The notes beneath the pieces are model-generated. The model did not search any database. It saw only the letters and a program-made list of their open reading frames with translations, and was not told the DNA's origin. The position numbers and the translations under genes are program-made. A stretch of 64,000 nucleotides of DNA. It comes from Shouchella rhizosphaerae. GTDB lineage: Bacteria > Bacillota > Bacilli > Bacillales > Bacillaceae_D. The stretch is taken from positions 248,001-312,000 of the forward strand of contig NZ_FRBS01000006.1 of the NCBI RefSeq assembly GCF_900142675.1, in the 5' to 3' direction. Shown in pieces: positions 1 through 8,704 of this stretch; position 1 is the stretch's first letter, and each line of letters begins with the position of its first letter.

Positions 1-115
1 CTAAGTGAAAACCCTTAATTCGTCCAATGAATGTAAACATTGTTCAGTATATGCGACGCAAATGCCTTGCTACAATGAATGTAAGGGCTTTCTTAAAAGA
101 AGAAAGGAGGCGGTC
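1..115. other. Left edge, leader of the ABC transporter operon
   Basis: No gene is supported here. The reading frame of the first permease stays open through this stretch, but the residues it would add are Cys-rich and unlike any permease N-terminus, and the only good ribosome binding site (AGAAAGGAGG at about 101-110) lies just before the ATG at 116. The promoter of the operon is probably outside the window or in this leader. Confidence 0.5.
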
Positions 116-1045
116 ATGAAACGTTTTATGAAACATCTCTATGATAACCGGGTATGGCTTGTAATGGTCCTCCCTGGAACGATTTGGTTTTTGTTGCTCG
201 CTTATTTGCCGATGGCCGGCAATATATTGGCCTTTAAAGATTTTCGCTACCACCCAGACGGATTTATCGAAAGCATTCGTACAAGCGAATGGGTCGGGTG
301 GGAGAATTTCCAGTTTCTTTTCTCAACAAGCGACGCCTGGATTATTACGAGAAATACAGTATTGTACAATGCTGTATTTATAGTGGTTGGCCTTATCTTA
401 GCTGTGGCGTTAGCGATTTTACTCAGCCAACTTGTCAACCGGAAGCTCGCCAAGATCTACCAGACAGGCATGTTGTTTCCCCATTTCTTATCCTGGGTAG
501 TCGTCAGTTACTTTGTGTTTACGTTTTTAAGCATGGATCGGGGATTAGCAAACACCATTTTAGGCTTTTTTAATATTCCTCCGATATCTTGGTACAATGA
601 GCCTGCTTATTGGCCATTTGTATTAACGTTCATCAATTTTTGGAAAGGTGTTGGGTTTGCTAGCATTGTTTACTTAGCTGCCATTGCTGGAATCAACCGC
701 GATTATTATGAAGCAGCGATGATTGATGGGGCAAACAAATGGCAACAAATTAAACATGTGACGCTGCCAGCGCTTATGCCACTCATTGTCATATTGACGA
801 TTCTCGATATCGGTAAAATATTCAGTGCTGATTTCGGCTTGTTTTACCAAGTGCCCCGTGATTCCGGCACATTGTACTCGGTGACAAATGTCATCGATAC
901 TTATGTGTACCGTGGGCTCATGCAAATGGGCGACATTAGTATGACGACGGCGGCTGGGCTATATCAAGCTTTTGTTGGTTTTCTTTTAGTGCTATTGACT
1001 AACTATATTGCCAAAAAGATAGATCCAGATTATGCGCTTTTTTAA
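116..1045 (+). CDS. ABC sugar transporter permease, LplB/YtcP-type (MalF side)
   Basis: Integral membrane permease of a carbohydrate ABC importer of the CUT1 type, LplB-like subgroup. The 309-aa product has about six hydrophobic segments; near the C-terminal third it carries the EAA loop (EAAMIDGANKWQQIKHVTLP), which docks the ATPase. The start was chosen at the ATG preceded by AGAAAGGAGG with about 5-nt spacing. It is followed 30 nt later by a second permease and then a lipoprotein, the normal order for an Lpl-type importer that takes up complex or uronic oligosaccharides and borrows a shared ATPase (MsmX type) encoded elsewhere. No ATPase gene is present in the cluster. The substrate cannot be read from the sequence. 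Confidence 0.9.
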   Translation: MKRFMKHLYDNRVWLVMVLPGTIWFLLLAYLPMAGNILAFKDFRYHPDGFIESIRTSEWVGWENFQFLFSTSDAWIITRNTVLYNAVFIVVGLILAVALAILLSQLVNRKLAKIYQTGMLFPHFLSWVVVSYFVFTFLSMDRGLANTILGFFNIPPISWYNEPAYWPFVLTFINFWKGVGFASIVYLAAIAGINRDYYEAAMIDGANKWQQIKHVTLPALMPLIVILTILDIGKIFSADFGLFYQVPRDSGTLYSVTNVIDTYVYRGLMQMGDISMTTAAGLYQAFVGFLLVLLTNYIAKKIDPDYALF

Positions 1046-1075
1046 AACGTTGTTGCCATTGAATGGAGGTGTCAA

Positions 1076-2026
1076 ATGGAGACGAACCGCGAGGCTGGGA
1101 AAATGACCGTTGCTCGCAAACGCAAGCAAGCAGGAAATGCCCACACATTTGGGCCAAAAACAAACGCCGTTATGGTCGTCATTCTTGGCTTGGCTGCGTT
1201 TATGTGCATCTTTCCGTTCCTTTATGTCATTGTTATTTCATTTACAGCTGAAGAATCGTTAGCATTAAATGGCTACCAACTGATCCCAGAGTCATGGTCA
1301 GTGGATGCGTATACGTATTTGTGGAATATGCGTGACCAGTTGCTGCAATCGTATGGCATTACTATTGTGGTAACGGTTCTAGGAACAATCATCAGCGTGT
1401 CGATGATTGCCCTTTATTCTTATGCGATCTCACGGCCGCAGTTTCGCTACCGCAAGTTTTTTACATTTTTTGCATTCTTCACGATGTTGTTCGGAGCAGG
1501 GCTTGTTCCGCTGTATATCGTCGTTTCACAAGTGCTTGGCCTTCGCAACACGATTTGGGCGCTCATTATTCCACTTGCGATGAATGCGTTTTACATCATT
1601 ATCATGCGCACTTTTTTTATGCGCTCCGTACCGGAGTCGATTCTGGAGTCGGCGCGCATTGATGGGGCTGGGGAATGGCGGATATTTTTTAAAATTGTTG
1701 CCCCGTTGGCTGTTCCTGGTATTGCCACCATTGCGCTGTTCACAACGCTTGGTTACTGGAACGACTGGTTTAATGCATTGCTGTTTATAGACAACCCAGA
1801 CTTGGTACCGCTGCAGTCGCTATTGATGAGGATTGAAAACAATATGGAATTCATGCGGCAAAACACCCAATTAGGTGCAGCGGCGCACCAAATTTATTCA
1901 ACGATCCCGCAAGATGCCGCTAAGATGGCAATGGTAGTCATCGCGACATTGCCGATCGCTGTTTCCTACCCGTTTTTTCAAAAGTATTTCATTAGCGGCC
2001 TGACGATTGGCGGGGTGAAAGAATAA
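1076..2026 (+). CDS. ABC sugar transporter permease, LplC/YtcP-type (MalG side)
   Basis: Second membrane subunit of the CUT1-type importer, 316 aa. A basic N-terminal stretch of about 30 residues precedes the first membrane segment; the EAA loop (ESARIDGAGEWRIFFKIVAP) lies about two thirds along, and the chain ends in the short GGVKE tail usual for LplC-type permeases. The ATG is preceded by TGGAGGTG. The stop codon abuts the reading frame of the binding lipoprotein, so the three genes are one transcription unit. Function in pairing with the upstream permease is established for the family; the sugar transported is unknown. Confidence 0.9.
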   Translation: METNREAGKMTVARKRKQAGNAHTFGPKTNAVMVVILGLAAFMCIFPFLYVIVISFTAEESLALNGYQLIPESWSVDAYTYLWNMRDQLLQSYGITIVVTVLGTIISVSMIALYSYAISRPQFRYRKFFTFFAFFTMLFGAGLVPLYIVVSQVLGLRNTIWALIIPLAMNAFYIIIMRTFFMRSVPESILESARIDGAGEWRIFFKIVAPLAVPGIATIALFTTLGYWNDWFNALLFIDNPDLVPLQSLLMRIENNMEFMRQNTQLGAAAHQIYSTIPQDAAKMAMVVIATLPIAVSYPFFQKYFISGLTIGGVKE

Positions 2027-2055
2027 TGATGATTGCAAAAGGGGGAGGCACTTAC

Positions 2056-3504
2056 ATGAAAACATTAAAAATGGCAGCGGCAGCTTCTGCTGTTGCGCTG
2101 TTTGTAGCAGGCTGCTCCAGTGACGAACCAGCCACCAATAATGCTGGCGACGTTACGGAATTGACATGGTATATGATTGGCACGCCACAGCCTGATTTAA
2201 ATGATGTCATGGCTGAATTAAATGCATATACAGAAGAAGAAATTGGTGTACGGGTCAATATGACACAAGTGGACTGGGGCGATTACGATGAACGGATGAA
2301 TATTATTACTTCTTCCGGAGAAAATTTTGACATCGCCTTTGCATCAGGGGGAACGTACACGTTAAACGCCCAAAGAGGCGCCTATCTAGGGCTTAACGAT
2401 TTGCTAGATTCACATGGGAAAGAAATGAAAGAAGCGATTGATGATGCGCTTCTTGAAGGAGCGAGCATTGAAGGGGAATTATACGGAATTCCAGCCAATA
2501 AAGAAATAGGGCAGCAGCGCGTGTTTGTTTTTAATGGAAACTTAGTGGAGAAATACGGCTTTGACACGTCGCAAGTATCCAGCTATGAAGATTTGGAACC
2601 GATGCTTGCCGAAATAAAGGAAAATGAACCGCAAATCACCCCGTTTCCAGCCTCGAGCACGTTCCAGCCAATCATGCCATTTGACTATGTGCTTGGAGCA
2701 GACATGCCCGTTGCTTTTCCTTTAACAGGGGATACGGAACAAGCCATTAACTTCCTGGAAACGGAAGAAGCGATGGCGGTGTTTAACACAATCCGCGACT
2801 TTTATGAGAAAGGCTATATTCCAGCCGATGCTGCCAGTTCAAATGATCCATGGCCTTATAATGTCGAGAACTGGTTTGTCCGTGTAGAAGAATACAATCC
2901 ATATGCAGAACTTTTATGGGAACGTGATGCGGGCTACCCAATCGTTACACAGCCGATCAATGATCCCGTTATTAAAAATGAATCGGTGACTGGCTCGCTG
3001 CAAGTCGTTTCTGCTACTTCGCGCCATCCAGAAAAAGCGGTTGAATTTTTAAATTTATTAAACACAGACCCATATGTTCGCAATCTCGTAAACTACGGTA
3101 TAGAAGGAACCCACTATGAACAAGTAGAGGAAGGGATTATCCGTGACTTGCCAGCACGAGTCGAAAATTACAACATGCCGACTTATGCTTTAGGCAACCA
3201 CTTTATTTTGCAGTTGTTTGAAAATGAGCCAGAAGACAAATGGGAAGCATTTGAAACGTTTAATGAATCGGCGGTCCCATCGCCAATTCTTGGTTTCCAT
3301 TTTGACCCTTCCAACGTACGAACAGAAATCGCCAATTTGTCCAATGTCGCGAGCGAATATTTGGCGCCAATTTATACGGGAAGCGTTGATCCAGAGGAGT
3401 ACGTGCCAATGGCAATTAAACGAATGGAAGACGCGGGGCTCGAAAAAGTAATGGATGAGGTACAGGCACAGTACGAAGAATGGAAAGAGGTTATGGAAGA
3501 GTAG
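2056..3504 (+). CDS. Extracellular solute-binding lipoprotein, LplA/YtcQ-type
   Basis: Substrate-binding lipoprotein of the importer, 482 aa, large as in LplA/YtcQ relatives. It has a short basic N-terminus, a hydrophobic core and a lipobox ending FVAGC, so it should be lipid-anchored on the outer face of the membrane after cleavage before Cys21. The mature part begins with an acidic Ser/Asp/Asn linker and then the SBP family 1 fold (LTWYMIGTPQPDLN). The ATG at this position was chosen because GGGGGAGG lies 8 nt upstream; an in-frame ATG at 2026 would overlap the permease stop and spoil the signal peptide. A strong terminator follows directly. Confidence 0.92.
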   Translation: MKTLKMAAAASAVALFVAGCSSDEPATNNAGDVTELTWYMIGTPQPDLNDVMAELNAYTEEEIGVRVNMTQVDWGDYDERMNIITSSGENFDIAFASGGTYTLNAQRGAYLGLNDLLDSHGKEMKEAIDDALLEGASIEGELYGIPANKEIGQQRVFVFNGNLVEKYGFDTSQVSSYEDLEPMLAEIKENEPQITPFPASSTFQPIMPFDYVLGADMPVAFPLTGDTEQAINFLETEEAMAVFNTIRDFYEKGYIPADAASSNDPWPYNVENWFVRVEEYNPYAELLWERDAGYPIVTQPINDPVIKNESVTGSLQVVSATSRHPEKAVEFLNLLNTDPYVRNLVNYGIEGTHYEQVEEGIIRDLPARVENYNMPTYALGNHFILQLFENEPEDKWEAFETFNESAVPSPILGFHFDPSNVRTEIANLSNVASEYLAPIYTGSVDPEEYVPMAIKRMEDAGLEKVMDEVQAQYEEWKEVMEE

Positions 3505-3511
3505 GCAAAGC

Positions 3512-3537
3512 CGGGCAGATGCATCTGCCCGTTTTTT
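3512..3537 (+). terminator. Intrinsic terminator between lipoprotein and ROK kinase genes
   Basis: A perfect 10-bp palindromic stem (CGGGCAGATG/CATCTGCCCG, 3512-3531) is followed by six T residues. It lies between the binding-protein gene and the ROK gene, whose RBS starts only a few bases later, so it likely lowers read-through into the kinase rather than isolating it. Confidence 0.85.
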
Positions 3538-3551
3538 GTGGAGGGGATGCG

Positions 3552-4433
3552 ATGTATTTAGCGATTGATCTAGGCGGCACATATATCAAGCGAGCTTTTT
3601 TTGAACAGGGCAACTGGTTTGCTCATGAGCAAATTAAAACGCCAGCAACGAAAAGAGAGCTACTGGCGCTTATTAGCAGTTGGGCAGGCCGTAACGGCAT
3701 AAAAGGAATAGCAGTCAGCTCTCCTGGCACGGTCACAAAACATGGATCGATTGAAGGGACAAGCGCGATTCCCTACATTCACGAAGGCCATTTGCTGCAA
3801 GAAATTGAGCGAGCGACTGGACTGGCCGTCTCGATTGAGAATGATGCTTGTTGCGCAGCATTAGCTGAAGTGTGGAAAGGGAACGGCGTGGGCTGCAAGG
3901 ATTTGGCTGTAATCGTGATTGGCACAGGCATTGGCGGAGCGTTGATCAAAGATGGCCAGTTGCACCGGGGATTTGACCTCCTCGGTGGTGAATTAGGATA
4001 CACACTCTTATCCATTGACCCTGTTCAGAGAACAGCTGTGCCATTTAGTGAGATGGCCTCCGCTTCTGCCATTGCCCGCCGCTACGCAACGTGGACAGGC
4101 CAGCCAGAGGATCGTTTAACCGCAAGTGATGTGTTTGCTGCTTATGAAGCAGGCGATCATGCTGCAAAAAAGGCCATCGATGCCTTTTACTTTTGTTTAG
4201 CGGCAGGTATCCATAATGTCCACTATGTTTACAATCCAGAAAAAATATTGCTTGGCGGCGGCATTTCAGCACGTGACGATTTATTAGACGGTGTCCGCCA
4301 TGCCTATATGCAATTGAAAGACCAGCTTTCCGACTACACCCTTCACATGCCACGCTTTGCACGTTGCCATTTCCAAGGAAACGCCAATCTCATTGGCGCT
4401 ATGCACCATTTCATGCAACAACAGGGGCAATAG
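3552..4433 (+). CDS. ROK family sugar kinase
   Basis: Cytoplasmic sugar kinase of the ROK family, 293 aa, probably phosphorylating the sugar released from the substrate of the adjacent importer. The N-terminal phosphate loop (AIDLGGTYIK), the catalytic region around ENDACCAAL, and the glycine-rich VIGTGIGGALI segment are present. The zinc motif CxCGxxGCxE, common in ROK glucokinases and repressors, is absent; the corresponding region reads GGELGYTLLSID, as in some glucoside and mannose kinases. The ATG with GGAGGGGATGCG upstream was chosen; the frame is open further upstream into the terminator but without a good start. There is no N-terminal helix-turn-helix, so it is an enzyme and not a repressor. 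Confidence 0.85.
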   Translation: MYLAIDLGGTYIKRAFFEQGNWFAHEQIKTPATKRELLALISSWAGRNGIKGIAVSSPGTVTKHGSIEGTSAIPYIHEGHLLQEIERATGLAVSIENDACCAALAEVWKGNGVGCKDLAVIVIGTGIGGALIKDGQLHRGFDLLGGELGYTLLSIDPVQRTAVPFSEMASASAIARRYATWTGQPEDRLTASDVFAAYEAGDHAAKKAIDAFYFCLAAGIHNVHYVYNPEKILLGGGISARDDLLDGVRHAYMQLKDQLSDYTLHMPRFARCHFQGNANLIGAMHHFMQQQGQ

Positions 4434-4516
4434 TGGCGATAAAACGAGTTTGAGATTATGTATATAAACGCTAAAAAGCCTTGTTATTTATTTAGCAGAT
4501 AAATGTTTTTTTAATC

Positions 4517-4544
4517 AATGGGCGCCATCAGGCGCCCATTTTTT
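4517..4544 (+). terminator. Intrinsic terminator after ROK kinase
   Basis: Perfect 10-bp stem (AATGGGCGCC/GGCGCCCATT) with an ATCA loop and a T run on the plus strand. It sits between convergent genes; on the minus strand the run after the stem is A-rich, so it acts mainly for the ROK gene. Confidence 0.8.
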
Positions 4545-4546
4545 GT

Positions 4547-5128
4547 TTAATAGACTTGGACGGTTACTTCTTGACGGCCGAATTGCAAAGCTTCGCTTTC
4601 ATTAGGGATAAACACGTCAATTTTATTGCCTTTAATAGCTCCGCCAATATCTGCGGCAATGGCTTCACCATAGCCTTCAACATAGACCTTACTGCCAAGA
4701 GGGATCACATTAGGGTCAACTGCGATTACTTTTTGGTTTGGGTTCGCATTTAAATCAATTCCTGTATAGGTAACGCCTGTGCAACCATTGCAACTGGCGG
4801 TATAGGCAGTTGCTTCAACAGTCAAAGTCGTTGAAGCTTCCTTCGGGCTGGACTCGGTTTCAGAAGGAGCTTGTTCATTTGTTTCCGTCTCGCCTTTCAA
4901 TTGCGGTTCGTTGCTTTCTTCAGCTCCTGGCATATTTAGCTCTTGCCCAGCAAAAATTAGATTCTTATCAGAAATTTGCGGGTTGGCCTCCATTAATGCC
5001 GTTACTGAAACTTGATTATTGTTAGCGATGCTGCTTAGCGTATCTCCACTTTGTACTTCATAAGCAAAAGCAGGAGAAGCAATAAGTATTGAGCCGACTA
5101 CTGCAAGTGAAGCGATTAGTTTTTTCAT
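4547..5128 (-). CDS. Secreted LysM and 3D-domain cell-wall protein (YocH-like)
   Basis: Exported peptidoglycan-binding protein of 193 aa. An N-terminal signal peptide (hydrophobic core, cleavage near SPAFA) is followed by one LysM repeat (residues about 26-66, beginning YEVQSGDTLSSIA), an acidic Ser/Thr/Glu-rich linker, and a C-terminal 3D domain of about 90 residues with the conserved acidic positions in AVDPNVIPLGS and AADIGGAIKGNKIDVF. The 3D fold is shared with MltA/RpfB-type lytic transglycosylases and with YocH, so a muralytic role is likely. The ATG with AAGGAG 10 nt upstream was chosen over an upstream in-frame GTG that touches the SD. The gene is monocistronic. Confidence 0.88.
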   Translation of the reverse strand: MKKLIASLAVVGSILIASPAFAYEVQSGDTLSSIANNNQVSVTALMEANPQISDKNLIFAGQELNMPGAEESNEPQLKGETETNEQAPSETESSPKEASTTLTVEATAYTASCNGCTGVTYTGIDLNANPNQKVIAVDPNVIPLGSKVYVEGYGEAIAADIGGAIKGNKIDVFIPNESEALQFGRQEVTVQVY

Positions 5129-5744
5129 GTCTTGCACTCTCCTTATTCAACTAGTGAATCCCCCAACACTAGTTTGTTTGTTTTAGAACATAACGAGTTA
5201 AAAAGGGGATGTTGTGTTCGCAAGTACACACTATACAGAAAGCAAAAGCCGTTTTCAACAGAATTGGCAACAAGTAATCTACTTGTAAGGGAATAGAAAT
5301 AGTGTTATTTCGCTGTAATAGCTAGTAATCAACAAAAAAGTCAGAATAATAGTGTAGGGTAGGGGAGACTATAAATGGGGTGAAATGCAAGATTGGAAGT
5401 TTCAATTCGATGAGAAAATTCGGGGCAGGAGAATTCTCATAAACGGGGTAGGCTCGTTTAAGTAGATGTGAGACTTGCTCTCTATTTAAACGGAAAATGA
5501 ACAGGCATTGTAAAGCCATAGAAACAAAGCCGCTTGTGTTTTTCAATAGTCCTTTTAAGAGAAAATAAACCCAACCGAATGGAGATCAGTTGGGCATAAT
5601 CAAGTAAGTTAGATTACAGGAATATCACTTGCCGTATAAGCGTTATAGTCATTCAATTATGACTTGTAATGCTTTTGTAATGCTAGTAGGCTATTCCCAT
5701 TTTAATTTAGTCGGTTGCTTAACAAAAGAGGTGATTCAAGAACT
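5129..5744. other. Intergenic region with one copy of a 65-bp repeat
   Basis: About 600 bases between two minus-strand genes. It should hold the promoter of the LysM/3D gene on its left side. Positions 5261-5328 carry the first copy of a repeat found again at 8782-8845. The stretch 5340-5560 contains a 74-residue open frame on the minus strand without recognisable domain or convincing RBS; it may be debris of an older element. No RNA gene was recognised. Confidence 0.5.
5261..5328. repeat. Intergenic repeat, copy A
   Basis: Direct repeat of the segment at 8782-8845, same orientation. By eye 60 of 64 aligned bases agree, with one 4-base indel; copy A keeps a small inverted repeat (ACAAGTA ATC TACTTGT) that copy B has lost. 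The two copies bracket the SIS/GntR/GlmU-like operon. Confidence 0.85.
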
Positions 5745-7097
5745 TTACCAACCGTATTTGTTTGGACCCCAATGCCGCTCAACGGTTTCTTGTTTTTTGA
5801 GCACGATGGTTTCATGAGGTACGTCCTTTTCAACAATTAAGCCAGGGTATAACGCGGAATTACTACCGATTTTATTTCCTGGCAAAAATACATTATTGAT
5901 GCCTGTACGGGTATAGTCTCCTATAAATACGGCGTTTGAATTTTTTGCTGTGTAAGTTTGGCCAGAGATTTTATGAGGTTGTTCTGTATCATTAAATCTC
6001 AAAATGCCGCATACGCATGCTGCCGCAATATCTACGTAACGTCCAATCACACCAAACATTTCACTATAATGAATGGCAGAGACACCCTTCATAGAAACGC
6101 CCTTGAATTCTGCATTGTGACCAAATTTGTTTTCTTTCCCAATTACTGTTGGTCCCTCAATCTTTGCATAATCTTTTACATACGAATGATCTCCAATAAG
6201 GATATTGCCGTTTAGAATGGCGCCATTGTCGATTACAACATTTTCGCCTATAACGACATTTCCGTTAATAATTACATTTTTTCCAATATAGGAGTTTTCC
6301 CCCATCTTCAATTTCCCGTTTATAGAAGCAGATGGTTCGATTTTCGCACTGGAGCTAATAGACTCTTCTGAAAGGAGATCGACTAATCGATTCAGATGAT
6401 AACTATTGGCATCGAGAATACTCCACGGAAACAATAGTTGAAATACGTTATATTGAGCAATGACACTTTTGATTTGATTTCCGGATTCAATAAATTGATT
6501 CAAGCCGTTTTCAATATAAAACTGATCAGGTATCATAGAACCAGAAATTCTTTTATCAAACCCATTTGAACTATGAATAACATAATCTAATGCTTGTTTG
6601 CTTAAACAATAGATACCAGCAACTTCATGGGTCACATAATGATCTCGGGGATGTCCTAAAAAATAAGTGATTTTTTCACTTGCCACTTTTGCACAAATGG
6701 CTTTCGTACTTTCCTGTTTCTCGGTTAACAATACAAAGTCTGTATCTTGGTGGTTGATCACTTGATGGAGATCTTCATTGACAAACACATAATCAGATTT
6801 CACAATAAGTGTTTGATCATCAAAGGTGGAGACATATGCTGAAAGAAATTCTCGGAAGTCTTTATAATTCTTACCTAAATGGATGCCTTCGTATTGTTTA
6901 AGAAGGGGAATCACTTGGTTTTGCTGATAGGCTAGATACACATATAGATCATTTGGCTGTATACCATTTTGTAGAAAAAAGTCGATTTGCCGAATAATAT
7001 TAGGCGTGTTTAAAATTTCTAGACTAGCCGTTTGCCATTCTTTATCATATGGAAACATCTTTTTTTGGTAATCGCTACACACCAATATTACTTTCAT
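5745..7097 (-). CDS. GlmU-like sugar nucleotidyltransferase/left-handed beta-helix protein with degenerate N-domain
   Basis: Cytoplasmic protein of 450 aa with the two-part layout of GlmU. Residues 1-230 resemble a nucleotidyltransferase fold, but the glycine-rich GxGTRM...PK signature needed for nucleotidyl transfer is missing; the start reads MKVILVCSDYQKKMFPYDKE. Residues about 250-430 are isoleucine-patch hexapeptides of a left-handed beta helix (IGKNVIINGNVVIGENVVI, later IGDYTRTGINNVFLPGNKIG), as in acetyltransferases that act on amino sugars. The RBS AAAGGAG sits 8 nt before the ATG. It is the last gene of an operon after an SIS-domain protein and a UTRA-type GntR regulator, so a role in amino-sugar metabolism is inferred. 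Either an acyltransferase with a vestigial partner domain or a UDP-sugar enzyme with unusual active site. Confidence 0.7.
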   Translation of the reverse strand: MKVILVCSDYQKKMFPYDKEWQTASLEILNTPNIIRQIDFFLQNGIQPNDLYVYLAYQQNQVIPLLKQYEGIHLGKNYKDFREFLSAYVSTFDDQTLIVKSDYVFVNEDLHQVINHQDTDFVLLTEKQESTKAICAKVASEKITYFLGHPRDHYVTHEVAGIYCLSKQALDYVIHSSNGFDKRISGSMIPDQFYIENGLNQFIESGNQIKSVIAQYNVFQLLFPWSILDANSYHLNRLVDLLSEESISSSAKIEPSASINGKLKMGENSYIGKNVIINGNVVIGENVVIDNGAILNGNILIGDHSYVKDYAKIEGPTVIGKENKFGHNAEFKGVSMKGVSAIHYSEMFGVIGRYVDIAAACVCGILRFNDTEQPHKISGQTYTAKNSNAVFIGDYTRTGINNVFLPGNKIGSNSALYPGLIVEKDVPHETIVLKKQETVERHWGPNKYGW

Positions 7098-7154
7098 CGT
7101 ATGATTCTCCTTTACGAAAGAAAAGCTTAATCCTTGATTGGGGCCATTTTGTCG

Positions 7155-7865
7155 TTATCGATAAATCGTATGCATTAAATAAAAGGAATCGGTTTGATAT
7201 AAAGCAAAGCCAACATTAAACGGTTTGCCATTTTTTAAACAAGCAATATTTTTAATTGATATGAGCGGAGACCCTATAGGAACACCTAAATGGTTTGAGG
7301 AAGTCTCATCAGCTAACACAGCAGAAATTTTTTGATCAACAAACTCATATTCAAGGCCCTTTTTTTCTAAAAATTCATAAATCGAATGTTTGCATATTTC
7401 TCCTGTAAGATCGCCCACCAAGTGATGATCAAAATACTCTAACTCATAAGATACGGCGATATTGTCTGCATATCGGATCCGCTCAACTAGCCATAATGGA
7501 TCGCCAATTGCCACTTGCATATCCTCTGCCTGTTTATCATCAGCAAACACTTTTGTTAATTGTAATAGTTCGGTGGAGGGTCGCATCCCTCTGTTTTTTG
7601 CTTCCAAAGTAAAGCTTACACCTGGCTTAAAACCCGTGTATTTAGGAAGGGGGTTCACAAATGTGCCCACCCCTTTTTTCTTTGTCAATACTTTATCATG
7701 CACCAATTCCTCTAACGCTCTTCTAATGGTTATTCTTGAGACATTCAGCTTTTCCATCAATTCTAATTCTGATTCAATAATTTGATGCGGCAAATAAACC
7801 CCTTTTTTTATTTGCGCCAATATATATTCTTTTACAACTTGATATTTCGGTAATGTTTCCTTCAT
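7155..7865 (-). CDS. GntR family (HutC/UTRA) transcriptional regulator
   Basis: DNA-binding repressor of 236 aa. Residues 1-70 form a winged helix (QVVKEYILAQIKKGVY, ELELMEKLNVSRITIRRALEEL, KKKGVGTFV), followed by a UTRA effector domain (about 90-230) that usually binds a phosphorylated sugar or amino sugar. ATG is preceded by AAGGACTG. It lies between the SIS gene and the GlmU-like gene on the same strand. A 15-bp sequence just upstream of its start is repeated inside a perfect inverted repeat over the promoter of the SIS gene, so it very likely represses the whole operon and itself. The effector is probably a sugar phosphate handled by its neighbours. Confidence 0.88.
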   Translation of the reverse strand: MKETLPKYQVVKEYILAQIKKGVYLPHQIIESELELMEKLNVSRITIRRALEELVHDKVLTKKKGVGTFVNPLPKYTGFKPGVSFTLEAKNRGMRPSTELLQLTKVFADDKQAEDMQVAIGDPLWLVERIRYADNIAVSYELEYFDHHLVGDLTGEICKHSIYEFLEKKGLEYEFVDQKISAVLADETSSNHLGVPIGSPLISIKNIACLKNGKPFNVGFALYQTDSFYLMHTIYR

Positions 7866-7901
7866 CCTTTTCAGTCCTTAAAGAAAATTTAATACATCTT
7901 A

Positions 7902-7916
7902 TTATAACATGTATGT
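7902..7916. promoter_or_regulatory. Putative GntR operator upstream of the regulator gene
   Basis: TTATAACATGTATGT, identical on the opposite strand to 8715-8729 within the SIS-gene operator. It lies over a TATAAT-like -10 (minus strand, complement of 7901-7906) in front of the regulator gene, suggesting an autoregulated internal promoter. Confidence 0.6.
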
Positions 7917-7949
7917 TCATTTTACTTGAAAATTGAGAAGGAGAAGGGA

Positions 7950-8690
7950 TTACTTCCAGTAACCGTAGTAAGTGTCAAATAGGTGATCGTTATATTTGTC
8001 TGCGCCATCTAAATTGGAACTTTGGAATACAGGAACATCCAATCCAGCTTCTTTTAACTTGTGGATGACACCAATGATAATCGTTTGGGCAATGCCTATT
8101 CCTGTGAAATCAGAGGTTGGTCCTAGTCCTGCTTTGACACCAGGCATTTGAAAGGCAGCGTCTCCTTTAGGAGCATGATTATCAATCGTCACATCTGCAA
8201 TTTCATGTATTTTTTTATTAGAGGAATGACGAGAAGACACATTTTTTGCATGGTCCATTGATGTCAATGCAATCACTTTTGTTCCTAGTTTCTTTGCCTC
8301 CAAACACATTTCTACAGGAATATTATTTCTTCCAGAATTCGAAACGACCATTAACGTATCCTTTTCATCCACTTTGTATAGATTTAGAATGCTTTTGGCG
8401 TATCCATCCAATCTTTCTAGATAAGTACTTTTATTAGGCATTTCATGCAACATTAATTCTGGAGGTAAAATTCCTTTTACATAGGCTAACCCACCGGCAC
8501 GAATATAGATTTCTTCGGCAATCATATGTGAGTGGCCAGATCCAAACACATAAAAACGGCCTCCATCTTTACAAGAATTAAAAATGAACTCAGCAGCTTG
8601 ATTAATGTGGTCAATTTCGTTTTCGGTGACAGACTTCCATGTTTCAGTCAAATAATCCAAGTACCGTGTAATTTCCGCTTTTGTTTCCAT
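7950..8690 (-). CDS. SIS-domain sugar phosphate isomerase-like protein (UPF0309 family)
   Basis: Cytoplasmic protein of 246 aa with a single SIS domain. Visible hallmarks are the FGSGHSHMIAEEI loop near residue 50 and the SNSGRNNIPVEM loop near residue 117, both of which in the SIS fold hold the phosphate of a sugar phosphate. The family (UPF0309) is found in Bacillus next to sugar operons but its reaction is not settled; isomerase or etherase-like chemistry on an N-acetylated sugar phosphate is plausible. The RBS AGGAGG precedes ATG. First gene of a three-gene operon with the GntR regulator and the GlmU-like protein; its promoter carries the best operator of that regulator. Confidence 0.82.
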   Translation of the reverse strand: METKAEITRYLDYLTETWKSVTENEIDHINQAAEFIFNSCKDGGRFYVFGSGHSHMIAEEIYIRAGGLAYVKGILPPELMLHEMPNKSTYLERLDGYAKSILNLYKVDEKDTLMVVSNSGRNNIPVEMCLEAKKLGTKVIALTSMDHAKNVSSRHSSNKKIHEIADVTIDNHAPKGDAAFQMPGVKAGLGPTSDFTGIGIAQTIIIGVIHKLKEAGLDVPVFQSSNLDGADKYNDHLFDTYYGYWK

Positions 8691-8704
8691 TCATTTCTCC
8701 TCCT

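Noticed and set aside
5-115. N-terminal extension of the first permease
   Set aside because: The frame is open but the added residues are Cys-rich and non-hydrophobic, and the only good RBS precedes the ATG at 116.
3190-3582. 130-codon frame on the minus strand
   Set aside because: It lies wholly opposite the end of the binding lipoprotein gene and the terminator; no RBS or domain.
5129-5137. Upstream GTG start for the LysM/3D protein
   Set aside because: GTG is one base from the AAGGAG; the ATG nine bases on has normal spacing and a clean signal peptide.
5322-5546. 74-codon minus-strand frame between the wall protein and the GlmU-like gene
   Set aside because: No recognisable family and no RBS; considered as a transposase remnant but no inverted ends or transposase motif could be shown.
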